Source of the DNA: Silvanigrellaceae bacterium
Lineage (GTDB): Bacteria; Bdellovibrionota; Oligoflexia; Silvanigrellales; Silvanigrellaceae
Assembly (NCBI GenBank): GCA_947475135.1
Contig: CANJMU010000017.1
Location: 1-8,916, forward strand
Reading direction: 5' to 3'
DNA: 8,916 nucleotides
Every line of letters begins with the position of its first letter. The first letter of the stretch is position 1. The position numbers and the translations under genes were made by a program. Below, one piece after another: positions 1-7,224 of this stretch. The notes below the pieces were generated by a model. That model worked only from the letters and a program-made list of their open reading frames with translations. It searched no databases and had not been told where the DNA came from.

Positions 1-1559
1 GTTTCAAATCCTATTTTTGTAATGACATTATTATATTCTGGAATGCTTAAATTTTCTAATAATCTATTTTCTTCTGGCATTAAAGGATTTTTTTTGATTT
101 TAACTTTGTTTTTATAAGCGTACGCAATTTGGATTAATTTTTCTTCATCGAATTTTTTACCAATAAGTTCAACACCAATCGGCATCCCTGAATCCGAATA
201 TCCAATTGTAAATGTAATTGCAGGTAATCCTGCATTTGGAGCTATCATTTCCGTATGAAGTGTTTTTAGGTCATACGTTGCAAAACCGTTTGTGCTGACG
301 GGAAGCAAAATGGCATCTAAATGATTTTCATCCATTATTTTATCAATATAAAGTCTATTATTTTCAATAACTTCATTAGCTTCTTTTGTTTTATGATTGA
401 GTTTATTTTTTAATTTTAGCGTAAAATCCAAACAATCTTTTTTTGATTTAAAAACAATATTGCGATCAAACTGACAAAAGTCTTCATAACTTTTTCTTAC
501 ACTAGGAAAAGATGAGAAATAATCATTCATTTCATCATATTCATGAGCTTCATTTAATTTTCCATTCATATTATAATTTTTTAAATTGAGATCTTTTACA
601 ATATTTACACCATTAGATTTTAAATCTAAGAACAATTGATCAAATATTTTTTTAGAATCTAAGGGCATATTTTGATATGAATTGTGTTTTTCAAATTTGT
701 TTAAAATTCCAATATATTTTCCTTGTAAATCATTTTCGTGGAACTTGTAAATTTTATTTTCTTTTTGCATTACACCTAAAATTAAAGCTAGATCTTCTAC
801 ATTTTTTGCAATTGGGCCAGCAGTGCCATTGATATTTCCACGTGGGGCAATGCCATTTTGACTAATTAAAGTTTGGCTTGGTCTTAAACCAACAACGCCT
901 TGAAATGCAGAAGGAATACGTACAGACCCAGAGTTGTCTGTCCCAATAGCAACAAGAGAAAAATTGGCACTCACGCTTGCGGCGGATCCCCCACTGGACC
1001 CGCCTGGATTTTCGTTCGTGTTGTACACATTTCCTATGCGTCCATTGCGACTGCTCATTCCTGAAACGCCATTTGCGAGTTCATCCATAGAGCTTTTGGC
1101 TAAAATAAGTGCACCTTCTTTTCGTAATTTTGCAACAAGATCTGCATCTTGCAGTGGCTGATTTCCTATCAAAGAAAGTGAACCAGAACTTGAATGTGTA
1201 TCAAAAGTATCAATATTATCTTTTAAAATAATTGGTACGCAAAAAATCTTTCCCTGTAAATGCCCTGTTGAATATTTTTGATCTAATGCGCGTGCTTCTT
1301 CAAAAACATTGGTATTTATTTCTGTAATGGCGTTAATAGGTGGTGGGCCATTTTTAAAACTTAAGTTGTATTTTTGAATTCTATTGACATATTTCCTTGC
1401 AACTTGTTCACATGTGATGGAGTGATTTTGAAATAAATTTTCAAGTTTTGAAATCGTTAAATCTTCAATTTGAATTTCAGGCATTGAATTTTGAGCATGA
1501 GCATTTTGAAAAATAATAAACATGGCAATTTTTATAAACTGTCTTAATGTTTTTTTCAT
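1..1559 (-). CDS. Secreted amidase-signature family hydrolase (3' end outside window)
   Basis: Reading leftward from ATG at 1559, the frame stays open for 519 codons to the window edge, so the stop lies beyond. Residues 1-22 form a signal peptide: KK near the start, a hydrophobic stretch at 8-17, and AHA before Q23 as a signal peptidase I site. The protein is therefore probably exported. The rest is an amidase-signature enzyme with the Lys-Ser-Ser triad visible: K113 in ILKDNID, cis-Ser S188 in GGSSGGS, and nucleophile S212 in TDNSGSVRIP. The family C-terminal block is present (GLPAITFTIGYSDSGMPIG, about 444-462), so little is missing. The family hydrolyses amide bonds, but the substrate cannot be read here. 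The exported form argues against GatA of the tRNA amidotransferase. An AGGAG site overlaps the TAG of the upstream msr gene, 8 bases before the ATG, indicating translation from the same transcript. Confidence 0.88.
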   Translation of the reverse strand, partial: MKKTLRQFIKIAMFIIFQNAHAQNSMPEIQIEDLTISKLENLFQNHSITCEQVARKYVNRIQKYNLSFKNGPPPINAITEINTNVFEEARALDQKYSTGHLQGKIFCVPIILKDNIDTFDTHSSSGSLSLIGNQPLQDADLVAKLRKEGALILAKSSMDELANGVSGMSSRNGRIGNVYNTNENPGGSSGGSAASVSANFSLVAIGTDNSGSVRIPSAFQGVVGLRPSQTLISQNGIAPRGNINGTAGPIAKNVEDLALILGVMQKENKIYKFHENDLQGKYIGILNKFEKHNSYQNMPLDSKKIFDQLFLDLKSNGVNIVKDLNLKNYNMNGKLNEAHEYDEMNDYFSSFPSVRKSYEDFCQFDRNIVFKSKKDCLDFTLKLKNKLNHKTKEANEVIENNRLYIDKIMDENHLDAILLPVSTNGFATYDLKTLHTEMIAPNAGLPAITFTIGYSDSGMPIGVELIGKKFDEEKLIQIAYAYKNKVKIKKNPLMPEENRLLENLSIPEYNNVITKIGFE

Positions 1560-1570
1560 AAATTGATCTC

Positions 1571-2425
1571 CTAAAACAATTTTCTATACACATGACAATA
1601 CGGTGAATGTTTATTTTTTTCATAATAATTTTGATGGTAGTTTTCTGCAGGCCAGAATGTATTCATCTCTAATATTTTTGTAGCAATATTCATTTTTTTA
1701 TTCTTCAAAATTTGAATACAATTTTTTGAAATATCTTTTTGAATTTCATCATAAACAAAAATTGCACTTAAATATTGCTCTCCAATATCTGGCCCTTGTC
1801 CATTCGTTTGAGTAGGATTATGAATTTCAAAAAAATATTTAATCACATCTTCATATTTTAATATGGTGTTATTAAAAATGACACGAATAGCTTCCAAGTG
1901 TCCTGATTTTTTTGAGCAAATATCTTCATAGGAGGGGTAATTTTTATGACCTCCAATATATCCAACTTCCGTTTTTAAAACGCCATTTAATTTTTTAAAA
2001 TAATATTCAACTCCCCAAAAGCATCCAGCGGCAAAAATACCTTCTTCTGTATCAATAATTTGTGAATTTTCTACAAATTCGAGGCTTAAAGAATTTACAC
2101 AATGACGTAAGTTTTTATTTGTAAAGCCTTCTCCTAAAAAAACATGTCCTAAATGTGAATGGCATCTTGAGCATAAAATTTCAGTACGATTTCCATCATT
2201 ATCCGGTATTTTTTCGATTGTATTTTGAATTTCCTCATCAAAACTTGGCCAACCGCAGCTAGAGTGAAATTTTGAATGAGATCTAAAGAGGGCACGACCA
2301 CATTGTCGGCACAAATATGTGCCTTGTTTTTCATTGGAATTTAATACTCCAGAAAATTGGTATTCCGTTCCTTTTTCTTTTGTAATTTTTAAAATATCTG
2401 GGGTGAGTGATTTTGATTTATCCAT
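1571..2425 (-). CDS. msrAB: Bifunctional methionine sulfoxide reductase, MsrB-MsrA fusion
   Basis: A 284-residue fusion with the MsrB domain first (about 8-118) and MsrA second (about 127-284). MsrB reduces the R and MsrA the S epimer of methionine sulfoxide, usually with thioredoxin as reductant. The MsrB part has the structural zinc cysteines C39/C42 and C85/C88, the CGWPSF block (57-62) and catalytic C109 in RHCVNS. The MsrA part has the GCFWG active site (C135), the NPTQTNGQGPDIGEQY block (203-218) and a C-terminal C277 placed to be a resolving cysteine. Fusions of both orders are known; B-then-A is the less familiar one. I see no signal peptide, so it should be cytoplasmic. The start codon overlaps the end of topB by 8 bases (ATGGATAA), with AAGGA 8 bases upstream, which suggests translational coupling. 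It probably protects against oxidative damage and looks like operon cargo rather than a transfer gene. Confidence 0.95.
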   Translation of the reverse strand: MDKSKSLTPDILKITKEKGTEYQFSGVLNSNEKQGTYLCRQCGRALFRSHSKFHSSCGWPSFDEEIQNTIEKIPDNDGNRTEILCSRCHSHLGHVFLGEGFTNKNLRHCVNSLSLEFVENSQIIDTEEGIFAAGCFWGVEYYFKKLNGVLKTEVGYIGGHKNYPSYEDICSKKSGHLEAIRVIFNNTILKYEDVIKYFFEIHNPTQTNGQGPDIGEQYLSAIFVYDEIQKDISKNCIQILKNKKMNIATKILEMNTFWPAENYHQNYYEKNKHSPYCHVYRKLF

Positions 2426-4259
2426 TTATAAAATCCTTTTTTATATTCCCAACAATTTCCTTCGTCACAAAATTCAATTTTTCCAAAAACAGCAACGATT
2501 TTTTCGGATCTTTCTCAATTTCTTGCAGATTTTTTTCCCACTCAGCGGTCATCACTGGATTGGATAAAAATTTTTGATTGTATTTGACCAGCATCTCCAT
2601 CAAATCAAAAGCTTTAATTGTGGGCTTTATGTTTTTTTTGTCGCGCTCAATATACTTTGTGTCTTCAAGTCGTTTGATGATGGATGCCCGCGTCGCTGGC
2701 GTGCCTAGACCACAACTTATCAGCAAATCTTTTTCTTCCTTGTCTTCAGTCTTGGATGCAGGATTTTGCATGGCAGAAAGCAAGGAAGAATCATTGTAGC
2801 GAGGTGGTGGTTTTGTTTTATTCTCTCTTAATTTTAAGTTCTCAAGCACAACAAAATCACCAACATTTAAATTTGGCAATTTCTGTTCATCATCGGTTTT
2901 AAAATTTTCATCTAAATTTTTTTCAATTTGTTTCCAACCAAGGCTTTTAATTTGCTTTCCTCGAGCAACAAACAAATGATTTTCACAGAAAGAGGCAAGA
3001 ATAGAAGTATAAAATTCAAAATCAGATGAAAAAACACACAGAAAACGAAGAACAATCATCTCGTAAATTTTTGATTCTAAGTCACTTAAATTTTTTGGAA
3101 GCACGGTTGTTGGAATGAGGGCATGATGATCTCCAACTTTTGAATTATCAAAAATTCTTTTGTTTGGTTTTGAGTAATTTTGAAGCGCATTTTCTAGGAA
3201 TTTTTTTTCAAAAGATTCACTCAAAGATTTTAAAATAGTTGGAATGGTTTTTCGATTGTCTTCAGTCAAGTGGCGATACTCAGTTCTTGGGTAGGAAATG
3301 CATTTGTGTTTTTCATATAAGGATTGAGCAATTTCTAAAGTTTTATTTGCTGTTAAAGCAAACCGTTTGTTGCACTCTTTTTGAAGTTCTGTGAGGTCAA
3401 ATAAAAGAGGTGGAGGAAGTCTGTTTTCTTTGGAATCTACTTTTACTATTTTTGCATTTTTATTTTGGCAATCTTGGACTATTTTTTTAGCCTCATTTGA
3501 ATTCAAAATGTGATTGGTAAAAGTATTCTCAATTTTATGTTCATAGTTGGATAAAAAAATTTCATTTTTTTGTGTTTTGCATTGGGCTATTATTGTCCAA
3601 AATGGTTTAGATTGAAACCGTTGAATTTCTTTCTCACGCTCAACTAAAAATTGAAGAGTTGGTGTTTGAACACGCCCCACAGAAAAAACATCTCTCTTTC
3701 CATTTTTTTGAGCAGCTAAGGTGACAGCACGTGTGGCATTCATTCCTATCGTCCAATCAGCGGTTGCGCGTGCCCGTGCTGCGAGTCTCAAACCATGAAA
3801 TTCCTCTATAGGTTTTAAGTTTAAAAATTCTCGTTTGATGGCTTCTGGCGTGAGTGCGGCAGATGTCCATAGCCTAAATGCTGGAATTTTGCTTCCTGAG
3901 AGCCTGTAAATATTATCAAAAATTAGCTCACCTTCACGCCCAGCATCACAGGCATTCACCACTTTAGAAATGTCTTTTGAGATTAAAAACTTTTTAATAA
4001 TGTTGAATTGTTTTTTTCCAGAATCAATGACCTTGAGTTCATATTTTTCTGGTAGCATCGGTAAAGTTTCAAAACTCCATTTTTTCCATTCATCTTTGTA
4101 TTCGTCTGGTTCCTTGAGTGTTGCGAGATGTCCTGCAGCCCATGTCACAATATAATCGTGAGATTCGATCCAACCTTCAAACTTTTTTGTGACGTTAAGT
4201 GCAGCAGCAATTTCACGGGCAGCAGAAGGTTTTTCAGCAATCACAAGAGTGTGTGGCAT
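2418..4259 (-). CDS. topB: DNA topoisomerase III (type IA)
   Basis: A 613-residue type IA topoisomerase that would cleave one strand, pass DNA and reseal, helping to decatenate replicated or transferred DNA. The TOPRIM domain starts at once: LVIAEKPSAAREIA (5-18, catalytic E9) and CDAGREGELIF (104-114, acidic D105 and E109/E111). Further family blocks are SVGRVQTPTL (193-202), the active-site tyrosine Y323 in ISYPRTEYRHL, and GLGTPATRASII (518-529). There is no C-terminal zinc-finger tail, and the length is slightly below that of E. coli TopB (about 650). The start is fixed by the conserved LVIAEKPS motif just after it. The 15 bases before it (AAAGAATCCTACCTC) hold no convincing Shine-Dalgarno sequence, so translation may depend on the gene in front. 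Plasmid transfer regions often carry their own topoisomerase III, for example RP4 TraE, which suits the conjugation genes across the spacer. Confidence 0.96.
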   Translation of the reverse strand: MPHTLVIAEKPSAAREIAAALNVTKKFEGWIESHDYIVTWAAGHLATLKEPDEYKDEWKKWSFETLPMLPEKYELKVIDSGKKQFNIIKKFLISKDISKVVNACDAGREGELIFDNIYRLSGSKIPAFRLWTSAALTPEAIKREFLNLKPIEEFHGLRLAARARATADWTIGMNATRAVTLAAQKNGKRDVFSVGRVQTPTLQFLVEREKEIQRFQSKPFWTIIAQCKTQKNEIFLSNYEHKIENTFTNHILNSNEAKKIVQDCQNKNAKIVKVDSKENRLPPPLLFDLTELQKECNKRFALTANKTLEIAQSLYEKHKCISYPRTEYRHLTEDNRKTIPTILKSLSESFEKKFLENALQNYSKPNKRIFDNSKVGDHHALIPTTVLPKNLSDLESKIYEMIVLRFLCVFSSDFEFYTSILASFCENHLFVARGKQIKSLGWKQIEKNLDENFKTDDEQKLPNLNVGDFVVLENLKLRENKTKPPPRYNDSSLLSAMQNPASKTEDKEEKDLLISCGLGTPATRASIIKRLEDTKYIERDKKNIKPTIKAFDLMEMLVKYNQKFLSNPVMTAEWEKNLQEIEKDPKKSLLFLEKLNFVTKEIVGNIKKDFING

Positions 4260-4274
4260 GAGGTAGGATTCTTT

Positions 4275-4577
4275 TTAGTTGAGATTAATATTTTGTGTGA
4301 GATCTTTTTGAGGCACAATGGAATCAATTTTTGGTTTTTTTTGCGAAGATTTTTTATCTTCATTTTTTGATAGGAGATTTTTTTTGTATTTTGAGAATGC
4401 TGAATCTTTATTGAGTGAGTCAATCAGGCTATCCATAATGACATCTAGATTTACTTCTTTTTTATAGAGTTCAGACAAATAATTTGAGTAGAAATTTAAA
4501 TTTTCAAAAGAAGATTTTTTAAGTTTAAAAGTTTCCTTGATTCGTTCTTCAGGAAATTCAATTTTTAATTTTGACAT
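4275..4577 (-). CDS. Small DUF2274-like protein of conjugative elements
   Basis: A 100-residue, lysine-rich soluble protein, first gene of the leftward operon and 15 bases ahead of topB. Residues 1-65 resemble the small DUF2274 proteins found at the end of trb conjugation operons: a KLKIEFP opening, a strand like KETFKLKK, a helix with LNFYSNYLSELYKKE, then VDVIMDSLIDSL-type spacing and a DSAFSKYKK ending, matching the family pattern of 'LxLP - LxxYAxxL - LIxxMLxxFMxxDRxF'. The opening strand followed by two helices is also compatible with a ribbon-helix-helix-like DNA-binding fold. Residues 66-100 are a K/S-rich, probably disordered tail. AGGA lies 10 bases before the ATG. The family has no established function. 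The assignment rests on pattern memory and is moderate, but the gene itself looks real from its spacing and position. Confidence 0.6.
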   Translation of the reverse strand: MSKLKIEFPEERIKETFKLKKSSFENLNFYSNYLSELYKKEVNLDVIMDSLIDSLNKDSAFSKYKKNLLSKNEDKKSSQKKPKIDSIVPQKDLTQNINLN

Positions 4578-4621
4578 TTTGTTTTTATCCTATAAAAAAA
4601 TAAATGAAAGTAATCAAAAAA

Positions 4622-4725
4622 TTTTTATCACGTTTTATAAAAAGCGCAAAGTGCATTTAAACACAATAATGGTTAACTTTTAAATTTATTTTTTCAAACA
4701 AAATTCCACTTTGCTTTTTTATCAC
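4622..4725. repeat. Interspersed direct and inverted short repeats
   Basis: TTTTTATCAC occurs twice in the same direction (4622-4631 and 4716-4725). GCAAAGTG (4646-4653) is the exact reverse complement of CACTTTGC (4707-4714), and poly-A/poly-T flanks extend the similarity imperfectly. The 53-base gap makes a DNA hairpin less likely than a pair of protein-binding sites. In such AT-rich DNA some of this could be chance. Confidence 0.35.
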
Positions 4726-4732
4726 ACACTCC

Positions 4733-4761
4733 GCATTTTTTATGCATTATATAAAAAATGC
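4733..4761. repeat. Perfect 11-bp inverted repeat (hairpin, 7-base loop)
   Basis: GCATTTTTTAT (4733-4743) pairs exactly with ATAAAAAATGC (4751-4761) around the loop GCATTAT. No T-run follows on either strand, so it does not look like an intrinsic terminator. Its place between divergent operons and ahead of the relaxosome genes suggests a structural element of oriT or a regulator-binding site. Confidence 0.6.
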
Positions 4762-4876
4762 TATTATCAGACTTATTGTTTATTTAAAAAGATATCTATT
4801 TAAAAAATATGTTTTAATAATGATGTCTATATAGCGGTATTCAAAAGCATCTATAACGACGCTTATAAAAATAAAA

Positions 4877-4904
4877 TTGACAATAAAATCAATATATTTA
4901 ATAT
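4877..4904 (+). promoter_or_regulatory. Sigma-70-type promoter for the RHH-traD-relaxase operon
   Basis: A consensus -35 TTGACA (4877-4882) is followed after 16 bases by TAATAT (4899-4904), a fair -10. The gene start at 4986 would leave a leader of about 75 bases, which contains the downstream nic-like stem-loop and two TCTAT motifs where a bound protein could block RNA polymerase. Confidence 0.5.
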
Positions 4905-4909
4905 TAAAA

Positions 4910-4940
4910 ATAGATGCTTATCTATATGTCTATTAAGGCA
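4910..4940 (+). other. Candidate MobF nic site with adjacent stem-loop
   Basis: A perfect 6-bp stem, ATAGAT (4910-4915) with ATCTAT (4920-4925) around a GCTT loop, is followed at once by ATGTCTATTAAGG. In R388 a small stem-loop lies a few bases 5' of the cut TGTCT/ATAGCC. The same arrangement would put the cut between 4931 and 4932 on the plus strand. A second nic-like core, TGTCTATATAGCG, lies at 4825-4837 with only a weak AT stem (4800-4817) before it. The assignment rests on similarity and gene context only. The polarity would transfer the relaxase genes first, which is not the usual arrangement. Confidence 0.35.
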
Positions 4941-4985
4941 TCCATATAGGATCCTACAGAATATTTAAAATTCAGGAGATATTTC

Positions 4986-5366
4986 ATGTCTAAAAAGCTC
5001 TCTTTTTCAGTGAAGGAAGAAGAATATTTTTTTTTAGAATCTATTGCCAAATATCAAGATAAATCAGTGATACAAGTGATTCGTGAATTTTATGAAATTG
5101 GAAAAAAAGAGTTTGATTTTGATCAAAAATTGAAACCACTTTTTAAAGAAATTGAAAATTTAAAACTTGAAATGGATGAAATGCAATTCAAAAATTTTGA
5201 AATTTTAAAGACTGTCATTCGTCAAAATGTCTTTACAAACGATATTCTCAATCGTGTTTTACATAAGAATCGTGAAGAAAGTGAAATCAAAAAAATTGAG
5301 GATGAAAATAATAAAATATCAGATGCGCTCATTGATAATTTAAAGCGAAAAATTTTTGAAAGATAG
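4986..5366 (+). CDS. Ribbon-helix-helix relaxosome accessory protein / autorepressor (TrwA-like)
   Basis: A 126-residue protein with a strong ribosome binding site (AGGAG, 7 bases before the ATG). The first 40 residues fit a ribbon-helix-helix fold: strand KKLSFSV (3-9), helix EEEYFFLESIAKYQ (11-24), a turn at DKS, and helix VIQVIREFYEIGKKEF. Residues 43-90 are charged and heptad-like (EIENLKLEMDEMQFKNFEIL), a probable coiled coil for oligomerisation. Size, fold order and position ahead of a coupling protein and a MobF relaxase match R388 TrwA, which binds oriT, stimulates nicking and represses its operon. I infer the same role; sequence identity to TrwA itself is not obvious by eye. The TAG stop lies 5 bases before the next gene's ATG, so the two are translationally linked. 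Confidence 0.75.
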   Translation: MSKKLSFSVKEEEYFFLESIAKYQDKSVIQVIREFYEIGKKEFDFDQKLKPLFKEIENLKLEMDEMQFKNFEILKTVIRQNVFTNDILNRVLHKNREESEIKKIEDENNKISDALIDNLKRKIFER

Positions 5367-5371
5367 TGCAT

Positions 5372-7213
5372 ATGGACAGAAAAAACTTAGGTCAAAAAAT
5401 AGTTGTAGAACGATTTTTTGATTCGATATCTTTAATCATTCAAAGACTTAAATATTCATTTTTGATTGCTCTGTTATCTTATTGTTTGTCCTTTCATTTA
5501 TTTTTTAATATTAGAAATATTTTCATCCCTATTCAGTATTTTTATTATAGTTTTATTTACAATCATCATGTGAAATTATTTGATAAATTTTTACCTCATG
5601 AATTTGTAAAAATTAGGTTCTATTTTTTTAAAAAAATATTTGGATGGATGGTTCAAAAAGAGATTTATTCAATATCAATATTTTGTGTTGTATTTATTTT
5701 ATCCTACATTTTAATGACAAGATTTTTTTCTAAAAAAGGTGATTTATTAAACCAAGGACGTCATTATCGCGGACTTCGAATTGTTACAAAAAAAGAGTTT
5801 GATAATGAGATTGAAATGGAAATAAAATCTTGTGAAACAGGACTCAAATATTCTGAAAATGATATTTTTATTGGTTCAGAAAAAATTAGAATTCCAAGAC
5901 AATTAGGAGCCAACATGTGGGCCTATCTTGGAAATTCAGGAACAGGAAAATCACAAGCGATTTTTTCACATTTAATTCAAATTAGAAAACATCAAGAAAA
6001 GTGTATTATTGTTGATCCTGGTGGAGAATATTACAAAATATTTGGTGAAAAAAATGATATTATTTTGAGCCTTTATGACGTGAGAAGTGAGTTCTATTCT
6101 TTTTGGGAGGAAGGCCTGAATCCTCTTCGGATTGCAAAAAGTTTGATCGAGGAAAATAGTTGTTCTCAAGATTTTTGGAGCAAAGCGGGACAAGCTCTTT
6201 TTGCAGCACTCATCACATTAAATTCCAATGCTCAAGATATGTACCAAATGTTGTTTTTGGAATATGAAGAACTTAAAGTTAAATTAAGGAATGCTGGCCT
6301 TGCCGCTGGTATTGTTCTTGGTGAAGCCGAGCAAGCAGGAAGTGTTTTGGCAACAGCAGCGGTAGATTTAGTTTGGCTAAAAGATCTGAATTATTGGGCT
6401 CAAAAATGTGGAAAAACAAATCCATTTTCTATTTCAAAATGGGTTAAAAATGATGAGGATAAAAGATGGGTATTTTTAACAAGTGACGATAAGAATTGGA
6501 GCACTTCAAAGCATCTTATTAGGTTATGGACAGATATAGCAGTCCTTTCTTCTTTTGAACGGAAAACCCATGTCAAAACGGTTCCGTTATGGCTTGTTTG
6601 TGATGAACTATCTTCCATTGGGAAACTGCCATCTATGTCCATTCTGGAAGATCGTGGACGTAAATATGGAATGGGTCTTATCACAGGTTTTCAAACTCCA
6701 TCACAGCTTGAAGTGATTTATGGAAAACCTTTAGCGCGTGTGATTATTCAAGGTTTGCAAAATATGGTTTTTTTTAGATCTAATGAACAAGAAATGTTAG
6801 AATTCATGTCACAAATGTGCGGTGATGCCGAGTATATTCAGACAACAGCAAGTCAATCATTTTCAAATAAAAATACTGAGAGCGTTTCTGATCAAATTAT
6901 CAGAAAAAGAAACATCTTGCCTGATGAATTTAAAGCCTTAAAAAACATGAATGCATTTCTAAAAATCTCTAGTCATAATCCTGTTAGAATTAAAATTGAT
7001 TATTTGGAATTTCCTATCAAAAACGAACCCAATGCAAGTTATGTGCCTCATTTTGATGTTTGGGATGGTTGGATAAAAGATAAAAAATTCATTCAAGATG
7101 AAAGTGAAAAACCACTAGAAATTTCTGTTAACAATGAAATGAATGAACATAAAATAGAGACACAAGTTAAAGAAAAAAATGTGCCTCATGATTTTGATCA
7201 ATTGAATTTTTAA
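5372..7213 (+). CDS. traD: Type IV coupling protein, TraD/TrwB family ATPase
   Basis: A 613-residue coupling protein that would dock the relaxosome to a type IV secretion channel and pump DNA across the inner membrane. Two N-terminal membrane segments are seen at about 29-47 and 100-118, with an aromatic-rich periplasmic stretch between. The cytoplasmic part opens with GRHYRGLRIV, typical of TraD/TrwB. The Walker A motif is GNSGTGKS (187-194). Walker B is PLWLVCDEL (405-413; D411, E412), followed by DRGRKYGMGLITGFQTPSQL, another family hallmark. The VSDQ and LPDEFKAL blocks near 506-523 also match. The last 40 residues are charged and may contact the relaxosome. I chose ATG 5372 over the in-frame GTG at 5366, because the weak GAAAG site is 9 bases from the ATG but only 3 from the GTG. 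The TAA stop overlaps the AAGGA site of the relaxase gene. Confidence 0.93.
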   Translation: MDRKNLGQKIVVERFFDSISLIIQRLKYSFLIALLSYCLSFHLFFNIRNIFIPIQYFYYSFIYNHHVKLFDKFLPHEFVKIRFYFFKKIFGWMVQKEIYSISIFCVVFILSYILMTRFFSKKGDLLNQGRHYRGLRIVTKKEFDNEIEMEIKSCETGLKYSENDIFIGSEKIRIPRQLGANMWAYLGNSGTGKSQAIFSHLIQIRKHQEKCIIVDPGGEYYKIFGEKNDIILSLYDVRSEFYSFWEEGLNPLRIAKSLIEENSCSQDFWSKAGQALFAALITLNSNAQDMYQMLFLEYEELKVKLRNAGLAAGIVLGEAEQAGSVLATAAVDLVWLKDLNYWAQKCGKTNPFSISKWVKNDEDKRWVFLTSDDKNWSTSKHLIRLWTDIAVLSSFERKTHVKTVPLWLVCDELSSIGKLPSMSILEDRGRKYGMGLITGFQTPSQLEVIYGKPLARVIIQGLQNMVFFRSNEQEMLEFMSQMCGDAEYIQTTASQSFSNKNTESVSDQIIRKRNILPDEFKALKNMNAFLKISSHNPVRIKIDYLEFPIKNEPNASYVPHFDVWDGWIKDKKFIQDESEKPLEISVNNEMNEHKIETQVKEKNVPHDFDQLNF

Positions 7214-7224
7214 GGATTATTTTG

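Larger units (their letters stand above)
4793..4950 (+). repeat. Cluster of TCTAT / GCATC(T/C)AT motifs, possible operator
   Basis: TCTAT lies at 4795-4799, 4826-4830, 4850-4854, 4921-4925 and 4929-4933, and its complement ATAGA at 4910-4914. ATGTCTAT is repeated exactly at 4823-4830 and 4926-4933. GCATCTATA (4847-4855) recurs as GCATCCATA (4938-4946), and AAGCATCTAT (4845-4854) recurs inverted at 4910-4919. Ribbon-helix-helix regulators such as TrwA bind short repeated sites of this kind beside their own gene. The cluster surrounds the promoter of the downstream operon, so autoregulation is a reasonable inference. Confidence 0.45.
4578..4985. other. Divergent intergenic region, candidate oriT and operator
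   Basis: These 408 very AT-rich bases contain no plausible gene and separate the two divergent operons. They hold, from left to right, an interrupted inverted repeat near 4646/4707, a perfect 11-bp hairpin (4733-4761), a tandem TATTTAAAAA (4781-4790 and 4797-4806), TCTAT motifs between 4793 and 4950, a promoter for the rightward genes, and two TGTCTAT nic-like sites. In R388 and related plasmids, oriT lies directly beside the trwA gene, which binds it, and the same order is seen here. A clear promoter for the leftward operon was not found. A TATAAA -10-like box (complement of 4634-4639) has only a poor -35 partner. Confidence 0.6.

Noticed and set aside
934..1161. 75-residue plus-strand open frame inside the amidase gene
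   Set aside because: It lies antisense to the catalytic core of a clearly recognisable amidase, has no ribosome binding site and its composition is that of a shadow frame.
2149..2902. Several short frames on both strands over the msr gene and the topB 3' end
   Set aside because: All overlap well-conserved coding sequence in other frames and show no domain or initiation signal.
4241..4423. 60-residue minus-strand frame across the DUF2274-like/topB junction
   Set aside because: It overlaps both genes out of frame, is low-complexity and lysine-rich, and has no start signal.
4578..4985. CRISPR array or replication-origin iterons
   Set aside because: Repeats are too short, irregularly spaced and partly inverted for a CRISPR array, and no replication initiator gene is present to support iterons.
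6400..6684. 94-residue minus-strand frame antisense to traD
   Set aside because: It is opposite the Walker B region of the coupling protein and only mirrors its codon pattern.
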